64,000 nucleotides of DNA, from NCBI RefSeq assembly GCF_012034175.1, contig NZ_JAATEJ010000009.1, forward strand, positions 124,001 through 188,000, given 5' to 3'. Source of the DNA: Actinacidiphila epipremni. GTDB taxonomy: Bacteria > Actinomycetota > Actinomycetes > Streptomycetales > Streptomycetaceae. A program made the position numbers and the translations under genes. Below are positions 1 through 9,732 of this stretch, one piece after another (the first letter of the stretch is position 1; each line of letters starts with the position of its first letter). The notes beneath the pieces were generated by a model. That model was not told where the DNA came from and made no database searches. It saw only the letters and a list, made by a program, of their open reading frames with translations.

Positions 1-3000
1 GCGACGGCGCTCGCGGCCTGTTCCCCGCGGCCCTGGCGTCCCCACGCGACCGCGCGGGCGAGCGTGTCGAAGGAGGCGTTCCACCGCAGCCGGAACGCCC
101 CGGTGCGCAGGTGCGGCGGTACCCGCCCGCCGGCGGTCGCCGGGAGCGGCCGGCCCGCGGGGTCGGTCCGCGCGCCGGCCGGGGGCGCGGTGGGGGCGCC
201 GGCCGAGGCGCCGGGGGCGGAGTCGCGGTCGGAGCCGCGGTCGAGGTGGCGGCCGGAGTCGCGGGCGAAGTCGCGGCCGGAGCCCCGGTCCAGGTCGCGG
301 TCAGGGTCGCGGTCAGGGTCGCGGTCAGGGTCACGCTCAGGGTGGCGGTCCAGGTCCCGGGCGGAGTCCCGGGCGGGGTGGCCGTCCGGGTGGCGGTGCG
401 GATCGTGGGCGGGGGTGTCGTCGAGCGCGGTGAGCAGCCGGAACAGGCCGTACTGCCCCACCAGCGCGTGCGGCGCGGACGTGCCGGCGTCGAGGCGGAC
501 CGCCTCGGTCATCAGGGCGGCGGCGCGGTCGCGGTCCTCCTCCAGCAGGGCGCACACCACCTCCGCCAGGCCCAGCACGAAGGAGCGGGTGAGCGCGGAT
601 TCACCCGGACATCGAAGCAACTCCTTTTTCAGCCGGTCGAGTTCGGCCCGCCGCCCCTGGTGGCCCGCGCACACCGCCCGTACCGCGAGCAGATAGCACC
701 CGCTCTCTCCCAGCCCCAGCCGCTCCGCCTCCGCCGCCCCGTCCCGGGCGAGGCGGTCGGCGGCCGGGTATTCGCCGCGCAGGGCGTGGTCCAAGGCGAG
801 CCGGCTGCGCACCAGATGGCCGACGAAGGCCGCGCCGAGCCCGTCGGCCTGGCGGCCGACGTCGAGCAGCGCGCTGCGCTCACCGCCGGCCAGCCACTCG
901 TCCTCGGCCAGCAAGTACGTTGCCTCCAGCAGGCGTTGGGGAAGGCGGTGGGCGAGCGCCGCGGTCCGGGCGCGGACCAGCCAGTAGGACGCCTCGGCCG
1001 AGCCGCGGCGCAGCGCGACCGCGCCGCGTACCGTCAGCGCACGGCAGCGTATGTCGGGCGGGGCCGTACGCCCCGCGCGGGCGACGGCGCGGGTGGCGTG
1101 CGACTCCGCCGCGCGGGCGGAGTCCGCGAGCACCCAGGCGGCGACGGCGTCCACGGCCGCCGCGTCCTGGTCGGCGACGCCGGGTCCGAGCGCCATCTGC
1201 GCCAGCCGCACCTGGCGGCGCCCCTCGGCGCGGCGCCCCGCGGCTGCCGCGAGCCGGGCGAGCCGTACGTGCAGACCGGCGACCCGGCCGGGGCCGGCCT
1301 CCGCGCCGTGGAAGGTCTGCGGGACGTCGGTGAACTCCAGGCCGCGGCCGGCCCGGCCGGCCTCGGCGAGCGCGGTGAGCAGCGCGTCCAGCAGGTCCGC
1401 GCGCAGCGTGGGGTCGGCGGCGGTGCCGGTGGGCGTACCGGCCCGCTCCAGCAGGGTCCAGGCGCGTTCCAGCAGGTCCACCGCGGCGCCGGCGTGCCCG
1501 GCGCCCAGGGCCCGGCGGCCGGCCCTGCCGTACAGGGCGGCGGCGCTCAGCGGCTCCTCGGCGGCGGCCCGTAGTCCGGCGGCGAACTCGCACCAGGCGT
1601 CGGGCAGTCCGGGGTGCAGCTGCGCCACCGCGTCGGCGGCCCGCCGGGCAAGGGCCGTGCGGTGCGCGGGGGCGAGCTGGCTGAGCTGCGCGGTGCGGGT
1701 GATGGGGTCGCGGAAGCCGTACCAGTCGGCGGTCGGGCCGCGTCCCTCCAGCAGTTCGGCCGCCAGGGCCGCGCGCAACCGGTCGAGCAGCTTGCGCTGG
1801 TTGACGCCGAGCACGCGTTGCAGCACCGACAGCGGGAAGCGCTCGCCGATCACCGCGGCGGTGCGCAGCATCTGGTCGATCTCGGGCCCGAGTTGGCGTA
1901 CGTGCCGGGTGATCCGGTGCCCCACGGCGAAGGGGATCTCCAGGCTCGGGCCGGGGTCAAAGCGGCAGCCGCCGGGCTCGACGACGAGGACGCCGGCGCC
2001 GGTCATGGCGTGCAGCAACTCGTCGGCGACGAGCGGGTTTCCGGCGCTGTCGCGCCATAATCGGCCCACCACCTCCGCGGGTACGCCGGCCGGGCCCACG
2101 CCCAGGCTCGAACCGGCGAACAGGGCGGTCTCGGCGCGGGTGAAGCGCTGGGGCCGCAGCAGGGCGGCGCTGTCGCGGCGGGCCAGGGCGTGCGCCAACT
2201 CCCAGGCGGGGCCCGGGTAGTGGCGCATGGTGGCGAGCAGCAGGCTGCCCTGGCCGGCGATGTTGTCGGCGAGGTACTCGACGACGGCGAGGGTCTGCTC
2301 GTCGGCGTCGTGCAGGTCCTCCAGGACGAGCAGGCAGCCCTGCCGGGCGCCGGCGGCTGCGGTCAGCCGGAGGACCGCCTCCGCGAGGAGCAGGGGCGAG
2401 GGGGCGAGGGGCAGGCCGGTGCTCATGCCGGGGCCGGCGCCGAGGGTGGTGCCGGCGCTGAGGGCGGTGCCGGCGCCGGGAGCCGTGCCGGGGGCGGGGG
2501 TGGTGCGGGCGGCGCGCCCGTCCGGCCGGCCGGCGGTGTCCGCGCCGTGCGGCGGCTCGGTGCCGTTCGTGCGCGGGGGCGTGTCCGGGGCGCCGGAACC
2601 TGCTGCGGCGCCGGTACGGAGCCCGGCGTCCGTACCTGATCCGGCGCCGGCACGGAGCCCGGCGCTCGTACGGAGCCCGGCGTCCATGGCGCCCTCCGGG
2701 CCGGGGTACGCCTCCGGGCCCGGGACCGGTCCCGCCCCGCCGTGGCCGAAGTCCAGCACGAGCCCGCCCAACGCCGCCCGGTACGGGCCCAGTTGCGACG
2801 GGGAGGGGCCGTTGCCGTCGCGGAAGAGGCTGGCCAGGGCCTCGGCGAGCGGGCGCATCGCGCTGGACGGGCCCGTGCGGCTGGCGCGGCCGAGCAGGAC
2901 CCGCATACCGGCGTCCCGGGCCGCCGCGGCGGCCTCCCGGACGAGCCGCGACTTGCCGATCCCGACCTCCCCGACGACGAAGACCGCCCGGCCCTCGCCC

Positions 3001-3092
3001 CGCCGGGCCCTCCGCAACGCCTCGTCGAGTTCCTTCCTCTCCTTCGCCCGGCCGATGAGTTCCGGCACATCCATGCGATCTCTTGACGGCAT
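1..3092 (-). CDS. LAL-type (LuxR-family large ATP-binding) regulator, C-terminus beyond window edge
   Basis: The reading frame is open from 3092 to the left edge (over 1,000 codons), so the gene is partial. The chosen ATG has GGAGG about 7 bases upstream; an in-frame ATG lies at 3104. Residues 41-48 read GEVGIGKS, a Walker A motif. A Walker B-like hydrophobic stretch ending in LEDLHDAD lies near residue 250, and helical TPR-like Ala/Leu/Arg-rich repeats follow. This is the layout of LAL (MalT-like) activators, whose LuxR HTH is C-terminal and would lie outside the window. Two parts are odd. A Gly/Ala/Thr-rich repetitive insert of about 100 residues sits between Walker A and B (about 124-225), and an Arg-Asp-rich repeat lies near residues 890-955. 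Codon 345 is TTA (2058-2060), the rare leucine codon read by the bldA tRNA in Streptomyces, so translation may be developmentally timed. LAL family assignment is firm; the target genes are unknown. Confidence 0.85.
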   Translation of the reverse strand, partial: MPSRDRMDVPELIGRAKERKELDEALRRARRGEGRAVFVVGEVGIGKSRLVREAAAAARDAGMRVLLGRASRTGPSSAMRPLAEALASLFRDGNGPSPSQLGPYRAALGGLVLDFGHGGAGPVPGPEAYPGPEGAMDAGLRTSAGLRAGAGSGTDAGLRTGAAAGSGAPDTPPRTNGTEPPHGADTAGRPDGRAARTTPAPGTAPGAGTALSAGTTLGAGPGMSTGLPLAPSPLLLAEAVLRLTAAAGARQGCLLVLEDLHDADEQTLAVVEYLADNIAGQGSLLLATMRHYPGPAWELAHALARRDSAALLRPQRFTRAETALFAGSSLGVGPAGVPAEVVGRLWRDSAGNPLVADELLHAMTGAGVLVVEPGGCRFDPGPSLEIPFAVGHRITRHVRQLGPEIDQMLRTAAVIGERFPLSVLQRVLGVNQRKLLDRLRAALAAELLEGRGPTADWYGFRDPITRTAQLSQLAPAHRTALARRAADAVAQLHPGLPDAWCEFAAGLRAAAEEPLSAAALYGRAGRRALGAGHAGAAVDLLERAWTLLERAGTPTGTAADPTLRADLLDALLTALAEAGRAGRGLEFTDVPQTFHGAEAGPGRVAGLHVRLARLAAAAGRRAEGRRQVRLAQMALGPGVADQDAAAVDAVAAWVLADSARAAESHATRAVARAGRTAPPDIRCRALTVRGAVALRRGSAEASYWLVRARTAALAHRLPQRLLEATYLLAEDEWLAGGERSALLDVGRQADGLGAAFVGHLVRSRLALDHALRGEYPAADRLARDGAAEAERLGLGESGCYLLAVRAVCAGHQGRRAELDRLKKELLRCPGESALTRSFVLGLAEVVCALLEEDRDRAAALMTEAVRLDAGTSAPHALVGQYGLFRLLTALDDTPAHDPHRHPDGHPARDSARDLDRHPERDPDRDPDRDPDRDLDRGSGRDFARDSGRHLDRGSDRDSAPGASAGAPTAPPAGARTDPAGRPLPATAGGRVPPHLRTGAFRLRWNASFDTLARAVAWGRQGRGEQAASAV
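294..341 (-). repeat. 12-bp coding tandem repeat (Arg/Asp-rich)
   Basis: Four consecutive 12-base units (the first three identical, GTCGCGGTCAGG on the + strand) lie inside the LAL regulator gene. On the minus strand they encode RDPD-like tetrapeptides. The unit is a multiple of three, so copy-number change would keep the frame. Confidence 0.75.
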
Positions 3093-3468
3093 ACGATCCT
3101 CCATCGCCTGAGTTCCGAAGTACGTCGCGCGAGCGCCCCTCGGAAAGGCGGCGGATCACGCGACCTCGCGCGCGCCGGTGTCGCGCCGGCGCGACGCGGC
3201 GATTGCCGTGCTCCTCACAGATGTTTCTGCGGTGCTCACCACCGATGGTCGGCGCGACCGCGCCCGCGCACCACCACGCCTTGGGTGCGTGGGCCGCATG
3301 TACGCGGCGCAGGTGCGGACGTGCGCGGATGCGGGGCCGGTCACCGCGGGCGATCGGGCGGGCACGCGGAGTCCGGGAGCGGCGGCGCCGTGGCGTACCT
3401 CACGAAAAGCAGACAAACGGAACTTGTGGCTCCGGCCGGCCGTCTCCCCACAGGAGGCGGAACGAAAG
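3093..3468. other. Divergent intergenic region
   Basis: This gap of 376 bases separates the LAL regulator from the membrane protein gene and must hold both promoters. Reading both strands I found no convincing gene: the open frames are Arg-rich shadow translations. No clear -35/-10 pair or palindrome stood out. Confidence 0.5.
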
Positions 3469-4651
<1,183 letters not shown>

Positions 4652-4703
4652 GCCCGCGCCCGCGAGAGGCAGCGGTGTCAGTGGCCTCGCCTAGGGTTCG
4701 GGT

Positions 4704-5945
4704 ATGGCGATGGCCGACATCAGCGCAGCCGAAATCCTCAAGGCGATCGGCGAATGCGACGCGCTCGGGCGCGAGGCGTTCCTGCGGCAGTACGGATTCG
4801 GGCCCGCGCGGCGGTACGTGCTCCGGTACGGCGGCCGGCTCTACGACTCGAAGGCGATCGTGGGGGTGGCCCACGGGTTCCTCCCCGGGCGGGAGCCGTT
4901 GACGCCGAACGCCTTCTCCGGAGGCGCGGACCACGCCGTCGCCGTGCTCCGGGCGCTCGGCTTCGAGGTCGTCGACGAGCAGGGGTTGGACGTCGGCCAG
5001 GGCGAACTGCTGGGCCGGATCAGGCGGTTGCGGGTCAACCGGGCCTCGGGACGGCCGCTGCTCCACCAGCCGATCACGCTGCTGTGGGCGATCGGACGGG
5101 CCCGGCGCGGCGAGCCGCGGCTGGTGCCGTGGGCGGAGACGGTGGACGTACTCGGCGGCCTGCTGTCGCGGCACGGCGCGCACGGTGAGCGGGCCCGGCC
5201 CGACTACCCGGTCGCCGCGCTGCACCGCGCGGGGCTGTGGGAGCTGCGCGGTCACGCGGGCACGGTCCCGAGCGCGCACGGCGACTCCGCGCTCCGGCAG
5301 TGGTTCGCCGACTCCGCGCCGGACGGCGGGCTCGTCGCTCCGGCGTACGACCTGCTGCGCCGCTCGGGCGGGACGCGCCTCGCGGTGGTCGACGCGCTGC
5401 TGGCCGGGTATTTCGAGAGCCTGGACGAGGCACCGCTGCTGCGCGAGGTCGGTTTGTACGACGAGGGGGTCGCGGACGACGCAGCCCCGGACGACGCCCG
5501 GCAGGCGGAGCCGGAAGCGGACGGCGACGCGGCGGCGCTGGCCGAGGTGGCGCGGGCGGCGCAGTACGACCGGCTCTGCCGGCTCGTCGAGCGGCGCGAG
5601 GCGGAGGGCCGGGGGCGGCGCGGCACCTCCGTCTCGCACGACCCCCTGCGCCTGGGCAGCGCCCGCAGGGCCGTCCTGTTGCGCAGCGACGGCAGGTGCG
5701 AGAACCCCGGCTGCACGGGGCAGCCCGCCGACGTCACGGCCGCCGGCCGGCCGATACTCGACGTCGACCACGTCGAGGACCTGGCCCTCGGCGGGCGGGA
5801 CCACCCGAGCCAGATGGTCGCGCTGTGCCCCAACTGCCATGCCGTGAAGACTCGCGGCCGGACCCGGGAGCAGCTGCGCGCGGTGCTGCTCGCTGTCGCC
5901 CGCGAACAGCACGCCCGCGCCACCGGCGGCCGGCGGAACCCGTAG
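4704..5945 (+). CDS. Type IV restriction endonuclease, ScoMcrA-like head + sulfur-binding domain + HNH, no SRA domain
   Basis: This 413-residue protein has three parts. Residues 1-95 resemble the N-terminal head of ScoMcrA (RRYVLRYGGRLYDSKAIVG). Residues 100-250 match the sulfur-binding domain that grips phosphorothioate DNA, with PLLHQPITLLWAIGRA and DYPVAALHRAGLWE. The Tyr168-Pro169-Val-Ala-Ala172 run lines up with the sulfur-contacting Tyr, Pro and Ala I recall for ScoMcrA. The HNH nuclease is C-terminal: Cys332 and Cys337, DVDH (His356), then CPNCH (Cys375, Cys378, His379), giving two zinc Cys pairs around a beta-beta-alpha metal core. ScoMcrA itself (about 530 residues) also has an SRA domain for modified cytosine; here only a charged linker fills that space, as in the shorter SBD-HNH enzymes. 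The likely role is cleavage of phosphorothioated foreign DNA. No dnd genes are in the window, as expected for such an enzyme. An in-frame ATG two codons later is an alternative start. Confidence 0.88.
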   Translation: MAMADISAAEILKAIGECDALGREAFLRQYGFGPARRYVLRYGGRLYDSKAIVGVAHGFLPGREPLTPNAFSGGADHAVAVLRALGFEVVDEQGLDVGQGELLGRIRRLRVNRASGRPLLHQPITLLWAIGRARRGEPRLVPWAETVDVLGGLLSRHGAHGERARPDYPVAALHRAGLWELRGHAGTVPSAHGDSALRQWFADSAPDGGLVAPAYDLLRRSGGTRLAVVDALLAGYFESLDEAPLLREVGLYDEGVADDAAPDDARQAEPEADGDAAALAEVARAAQYDRLCRLVERREAEGRGRRGTSVSHDPLRLGSARRAVLLRSDGRCENPGCTGQPADVTAAGRPILDVDHVEDLALGGRDHPSQMVALCPNCHAVKTRGRTREQLRAVLLAVAREQHARATGGRRNP

Positions 5946-6033
5946 GCCGCGGGACCGGGGGCCGGCGGGACTCGCCGGGTCCGGCGGCGACGCCGGGCCT
6001 TCAGCCGCCCCCCCCCGTAGCCCCCGGCAACCC

Positions 6034-7323
6034 TCAGTGGGACTTCAGCTCCGCCAGCATGCGCCGCTGGTGCCGGTGGCCCACCGTCTCGAAGCCGATC
6101 ACCGTCACGAAAGGCGCGAGGGTCAGGACGAGGAGGCAGGTGGGGATGGACGCGCCGGCTGCCGCGAGGCCCGCGGCGAGGACGAGGACGAGGAGGGTGA
6201 GGAGGATCAGCAGCAGGTGGAAGGGGTCGCGGGCGGAGAGCAGCAGGGTGTGCAGGAGGTACACCGTCAGGAGGAACAGGCCCACCGGGAGGACCAGGGC
6301 GAGGACGACCGCGGTCGTACCGATATGGGCCTCTTCCTCCAGGCTGAGGCCCGCGACGTGCAGGCCCGCGCCGGCGCCGGCGATGCCGAGGTAGACGGGG
6401 ATGTGGCCGTAGCCGAAGAGGTAGCCGCGGGCGCGGCGGTGGACGAGGATGTCGCCGAAGGGCACCGCGAAGTACACCCACCACATGCCGAAGGTCAGGC
6501 CGACGCCGGCGATGACGACGGCCACCGCGTCCCACGTCCAGTGCGTGCCGTCCGCGCCGCCGAGCAGTTCGCCGGACGACGCGACGGTCCCGACGACGCC
6601 CTCCCCCAGCGTGATGATCGCGAAGAGGCTGTAGCGCTCGGCCACATGGTGCGGATGCCACGGCGTGCCGCCCGCGCCGCCCTGGCCCAGCACGGGCAGC
6701 AGCAACTCGAAGGCGCCGAGCACGCAGAAGGCGGTGAAGACGGCCGCGTCCGGGAGCCGTACGAAGGCGATCACGACCCAGCCGACCTGCGCGGTCACCG
6801 TCCAGCGGATGCTGGCCATGCCGACGTCGTGGAAGGGCGGCGACTCGCGGGCCGCGCGCCACCACTGGGCCACCATCGCCACCCGCATCACGACGTAGCC
6901 GATGACCATCGCCCGCAGTTCGAGGTGGTGGCCCTCGGCCACGGAGTGGAACATCGCGGGCAGGCCGAGGGCGAGGACGACGACGCCGATCATCTGGAGC
7001 ATCGTCAGGACGCGGTAGAGCCAGTCGTCGGTGCCGAAGGCGGAGGCGAACCAGCTGAAGCTGATCCACGCCACGACGATCGCGAACATCGCCAGCAGGA
7101 ACGCCACGACCGCCCTGCCGTACGAGCCGTGGGCGATCAGCTCGGCGAACTGCGAGGCGGCGGTGCCGACGGCGACGACGAAGGTGAGGTCGAAGAGCAG
7201 TTCGAGGGGGGACGAGACCCGGCCGTGCTCCGCCGGGTCCCGGCCGGTCATCGGGACCCGGCGGTGGGCGAGGCCGCCGCCGGAGCCGCTGGTGTCGTCG
7301 GGCGCGCTCATACCGAGCATCAT
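6034..7323 (-). CDS. LtrA (low temperature requirement protein A) family membrane protein
   Basis: This 429-residue polytopic membrane protein carries the LtrA-family signature SPLELLFDLTFVVAVG near the N-terminus and AERYSLFAIITLGEGVVG in the middle, with about ten hydrophobic helices. The family was named from a cold-growth phenotype in Listeria, and its biochemical role is still unsettled. The start could be residue 1 or the Met at residue 5 (7311), since neither has a strong ribosome site. It follows htpG on the same strand after 31 bases and may be read through from it. Confidence 0.85.
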   Translation of the reverse strand: MMLGMSAPDDTSGSGGGLAHRRVPMTGRDPAEHGRVSSPLELLFDLTFVVAVGTAASQFAELIAHGSYGRAVVAFLLAMFAIVVAWISFSWFASAFGTDDWLYRVLTMLQMIGVVVLALGLPAMFHSVAEGHHLELRAMVIGYVVMRVAMVAQWWRAARESPPFHDVGMASIRWTVTAQVGWVVIAFVRLPDAAVFTAFCVLGAFELLLPVLGQGGAGGTPWHPHHVAERYSLFAIITLGEGVVGTVASSGELLGGADGTHWTWDAVAVVIAGVGLTFGMWWVYFAVPFGDILVHRRARGYLFGYGHIPVYLGIAGAGAGLHVAGLSLEEEAHIGTTAVVLALVLPVGLFLLTVYLLHTLLLSARDPFHLLLILLTLLVLVLAAGLAAAGASIPTCLLVLTLAPFVTVIGFETVGHRHQRRMLAELKSH

Positions 7324-7354
7324 CCCGCGCCGGCGGCCCCGGCGGCGTCACGGC

Positions 7355-9304
7355 TCACGCGTGCAGCGTGCGCTCCACGCGGTCGGCGACCAGGGACACG
7401 AACCGCGCCGGGTCCGGCAGTTCGCCGCCCTCCGCCAACAGGGCCATCGCGTGGACCAGTTCGGCGGTCTCGCCGAGCGCCGGGTCGTCGGGCCGGGCGG
7501 CGTGCGCGGAGTTGAGGCCGGCGATCAGCGGGTGCTTGGGGTTGACCTCCAGGATCCGCTTGACCTGCGGGACCTCCTGGCCCATGGCGCGGTAGATGTT
7601 CTCCAGCGCGGGCGTGATCGCGTCGGCGTCCGAGACGATGCACGCGGCCGACACCGTCAGCCGGGAGGAGAGCCGTACCTCCTTGACGGTGTCGCCCAGG
7701 TGCTCGGTCATCCAGCCGAGCAGGCCCGCGTACTCCTCCTGCTGCTTCTCCCGCTCCCCCGCCGCCTGTTCGGCGTCCTCGCCGCTGCCGGCCAGGTCCA
7801 CCTCGCCCTTGGCGACCGACCGCAGCTGCTTGCCGTCGAAGCCGGGGACGACGTCGACCCACACCTCGTCGACCGGGTCGGTCAGCAGCAGCACCTCGAT
7901 GCCCTTGGCGCGGAAGGCCTCCATGTGCGGGGAGTTCTCCACCGCCTGCCGGGACTCGCCGGTCAGGTAGTAGATGTGCTCCTGGCCCTCCTTCATCCGC
8001 GCGACGTAGTCGGCCAGCGTCGTCGGCCGGTCCTTGTCGTGGGTGGTGGCGAAGGTGGACGCGGCGAGGATGGCGTCGCGGTTCTCCGGGTCGCCGAGCA
8101 GGCCCTCCTTGAGCACCCGGCCGAACTCCCGCCAGAAGGTGGCGTACCGGTCGGGTGCGGCGGTCATCATCTCCTTGACCGTGGAGAGCACCTTCTTGGC
8201 GAGCCGGCGGTGCATGAGCTGGATCTGCCGGTCCTGCTGGAGGATTTCCCGCGAGACGTTGAGCGAGAGGTCCTGCGCGTCGACGACGCCCTTGACGAAG
8301 CGCAGATAGGACGGCATCAGCTCCTCGCAGTCGTCCATGATGAACACGCGCTTGACGTACAGCTGGACGCCGCGCTTGTAGCCCTGCATGAACAGGTCCT
8401 GCGGGGCGTGCGAGGGGATGAACAGCAGCGCCTGGTATTCGAAGGTGCCCTCCGCCTGGAGCCGGATGGTCTCCAGCGGGTCGACCCAGTCGTGGCTGAT
8501 GTGCTTGTACAGCTCGTGGTATTCGGCGTCGCCGACCTCGTCGCGCGGCCGGGCCCACAGCGCCTTCATCGAGTTGAGCGTCTGCGGCTCGCCACTGCCC
8601 GCGCCCTCCTCGCCGTCCCCGCCGTCCGCGCCGTCCGCGCCCCCCGCCGGCTTCGGCTCGGCCATGCGGATCGGCCAGGTGATGAAGTCCGAGTAGCGCT
8701 TGACGATTTCGCGGATCTTCCAGCTCTGCGTGTAGTCGTGCAGCTGGTCCTCGGCGTCGGCCGGCTTGAGCTTGAGCTCGATCGAGGTGCCCTGCGGCGC
8801 GTCGTCGACCGTCTCGACGGTGTACGTGCCCTCGCCGCTGGACGACCAGCGCGTCCCGTGCGGCTCACCGGCCCGCCGGGTCAGCAGCGTGACCTCGTCG
8901 GCGACCATGAAGCTGGAGTAGAAGCCGACGCCGAACTGCCCGATGAGCTTCTCGCCGGCCGCGGTGTCGCCGGCCCGCTGCATCTCCTCCAGGAAGGCGG
9001 CGGTGCCCGACTTGGCGATGGTGCCGATGAGGTGGACGACCTCGTCGCGCGACATGCCGATGCCGTTGTCGCGCACGGTGAGCGTACGGGCCTCGCGGTC
9101 GGCCTCGATGGCGATGTGCAGGTCGGAGGTGTCGGCGCCGAGGGAGTCGTCGCGCAGCGCCTCAAGGCGCAGTTTGTCCAGCGCGTCGGAGGCGTTGGAG
9201 AGCAACTCCCGTAGGAAGACGTCCTTGTTGGAGTAGATCGAGTGGATCATCATCTGCAGAAGCTGGCGCGCTTCCACCTGGAACTCGAACGTCTCGGCAG
9301 ACAT
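7355..9304 (-). CDS. htpG: Molecular chaperone HtpG (bacterial Hsp90)
   Basis: This is an ATP-dependent dimeric cytoplasmic chaperone of 649 residues, the usual length for the family. The N-terminal GHKL ATPase fold is plain: ELLSNASDALDK (catalytic Glu33 and Asn37), RDNGIGM (Asp79) and QFGVGFYSSF. The middle-domain motif SRE-ILQQDRQI and the C-terminal dimerisation region NPKHPLI are also present. A Gly/Asp-rich acidic insert (about residues 225-245) sits in the charged linker between the N and middle domains. I chose the Met at 9304 because homology starts there (SAETFEFQVEARQLLQMM) and GGAG precedes it. Open frame upstream of this Met is not Hsp90-like. I see no HAIR or CIRCE heat-shock element in the upstream gap. 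Confidence 0.95.
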   Translation of the reverse strand: MSAETFEFQVEARQLLQMMIHSIYSNKDVFLRELLSNASDALDKLRLEALRDDSLGADTSDLHIAIEADREARTLTVRDNGIGMSRDEVVHLIGTIAKSGTAAFLEEMQRAGDTAAGEKLIGQFGVGFYSSFMVADEVTLLTRRAGEPHGTRWSSSGEGTYTVETVDDAPQGTSIELKLKPADAEDQLHDYTQSWKIREIVKRYSDFITWPIRMAEPKPAGGADGADGGDGEEGAGSGEPQTLNSMKALWARPRDEVGDAEYHELYKHISHDWVDPLETIRLQAEGTFEYQALLFIPSHAPQDLFMQGYKRGVQLYVKRVFIMDDCEELMPSYLRFVKGVVDAQDLSLNVSREILQQDRQIQLMHRRLAKKVLSTVKEMMTAAPDRYATFWREFGRVLKEGLLGDPENRDAILAASTFATTHDKDRPTTLADYVARMKEGQEHIYYLTGESRQAVENSPHMEAFRAKGIEVLLLTDPVDEVWVDVVPGFDGKQLRSVAKGEVDLAGSGEDAEQAAGEREKQQEEYAGLLGWMTEHLGDTVKEVRLSSRLTVSAACIVSDADAITPALENIYRAMGQEVPQVKRILEVNPKHPLIAGLNSAHAARPDDPALGETAELVHAMALLAEGGELPDPARFVSLVADRVERTLHA

Positions 9305-9732
9305 GGCGGCGGATCCTTCTCCGTTCGGTAGGTGTGCGGTGTGTGTGACGCCTCCAGCACTGTAGATCACGCCGCGCGCCGTGTCGGGCGGATGAACGGC
9401 GGGCGACCCGGCAGCCGCGACCGGGCGGCCCCCGTCTAAAGAAAAGGTAATATCCGGCCCCCCTCCCCGGGCCGTTGTCAGACCTGGCTGATACACAGAA
9501 CACCGTCGGTAGTCGAACGGTGAGCGGAGCATGAGTGCTCCGGTCCCCGGGCGGCGCCGCAGGGGGGAATCCAGGGGGGATTCACGCACGCCGCCGCCGT
9601 CCAGGGACGAGCGGGGAGCCGGTTGCCTGTGCCGTGCCGCCGTGTGCACACGGCCAGCCCTTTCGTACCCGAGTCCTCGCGGACGGCTTTCCGTGCGCGG
9701 GGCCGGGCTGTCCGTTCATGAAGGAGACGTGC
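9305..9732. other. Divergent intergenic region between htpG and the S53 protease
   Basis: This gap of about 430 bases holds no gene I can support. A short AT-richer patch (9436-9453, with TAAAGAAAAGGTAATA) stands out from the GC-rich background and could be part of a promoter. No inverted repeat of the HspR type is visible. Confidence 0.5.

Noticed and set aside
4704..5945. A full ScoMcrA orthologue recognising both modified cytosine and phosphorothioate
   Set aside because: There is no room for, and no sign of, an SRA domain between the sulfur-binding domain and the HNH domain.
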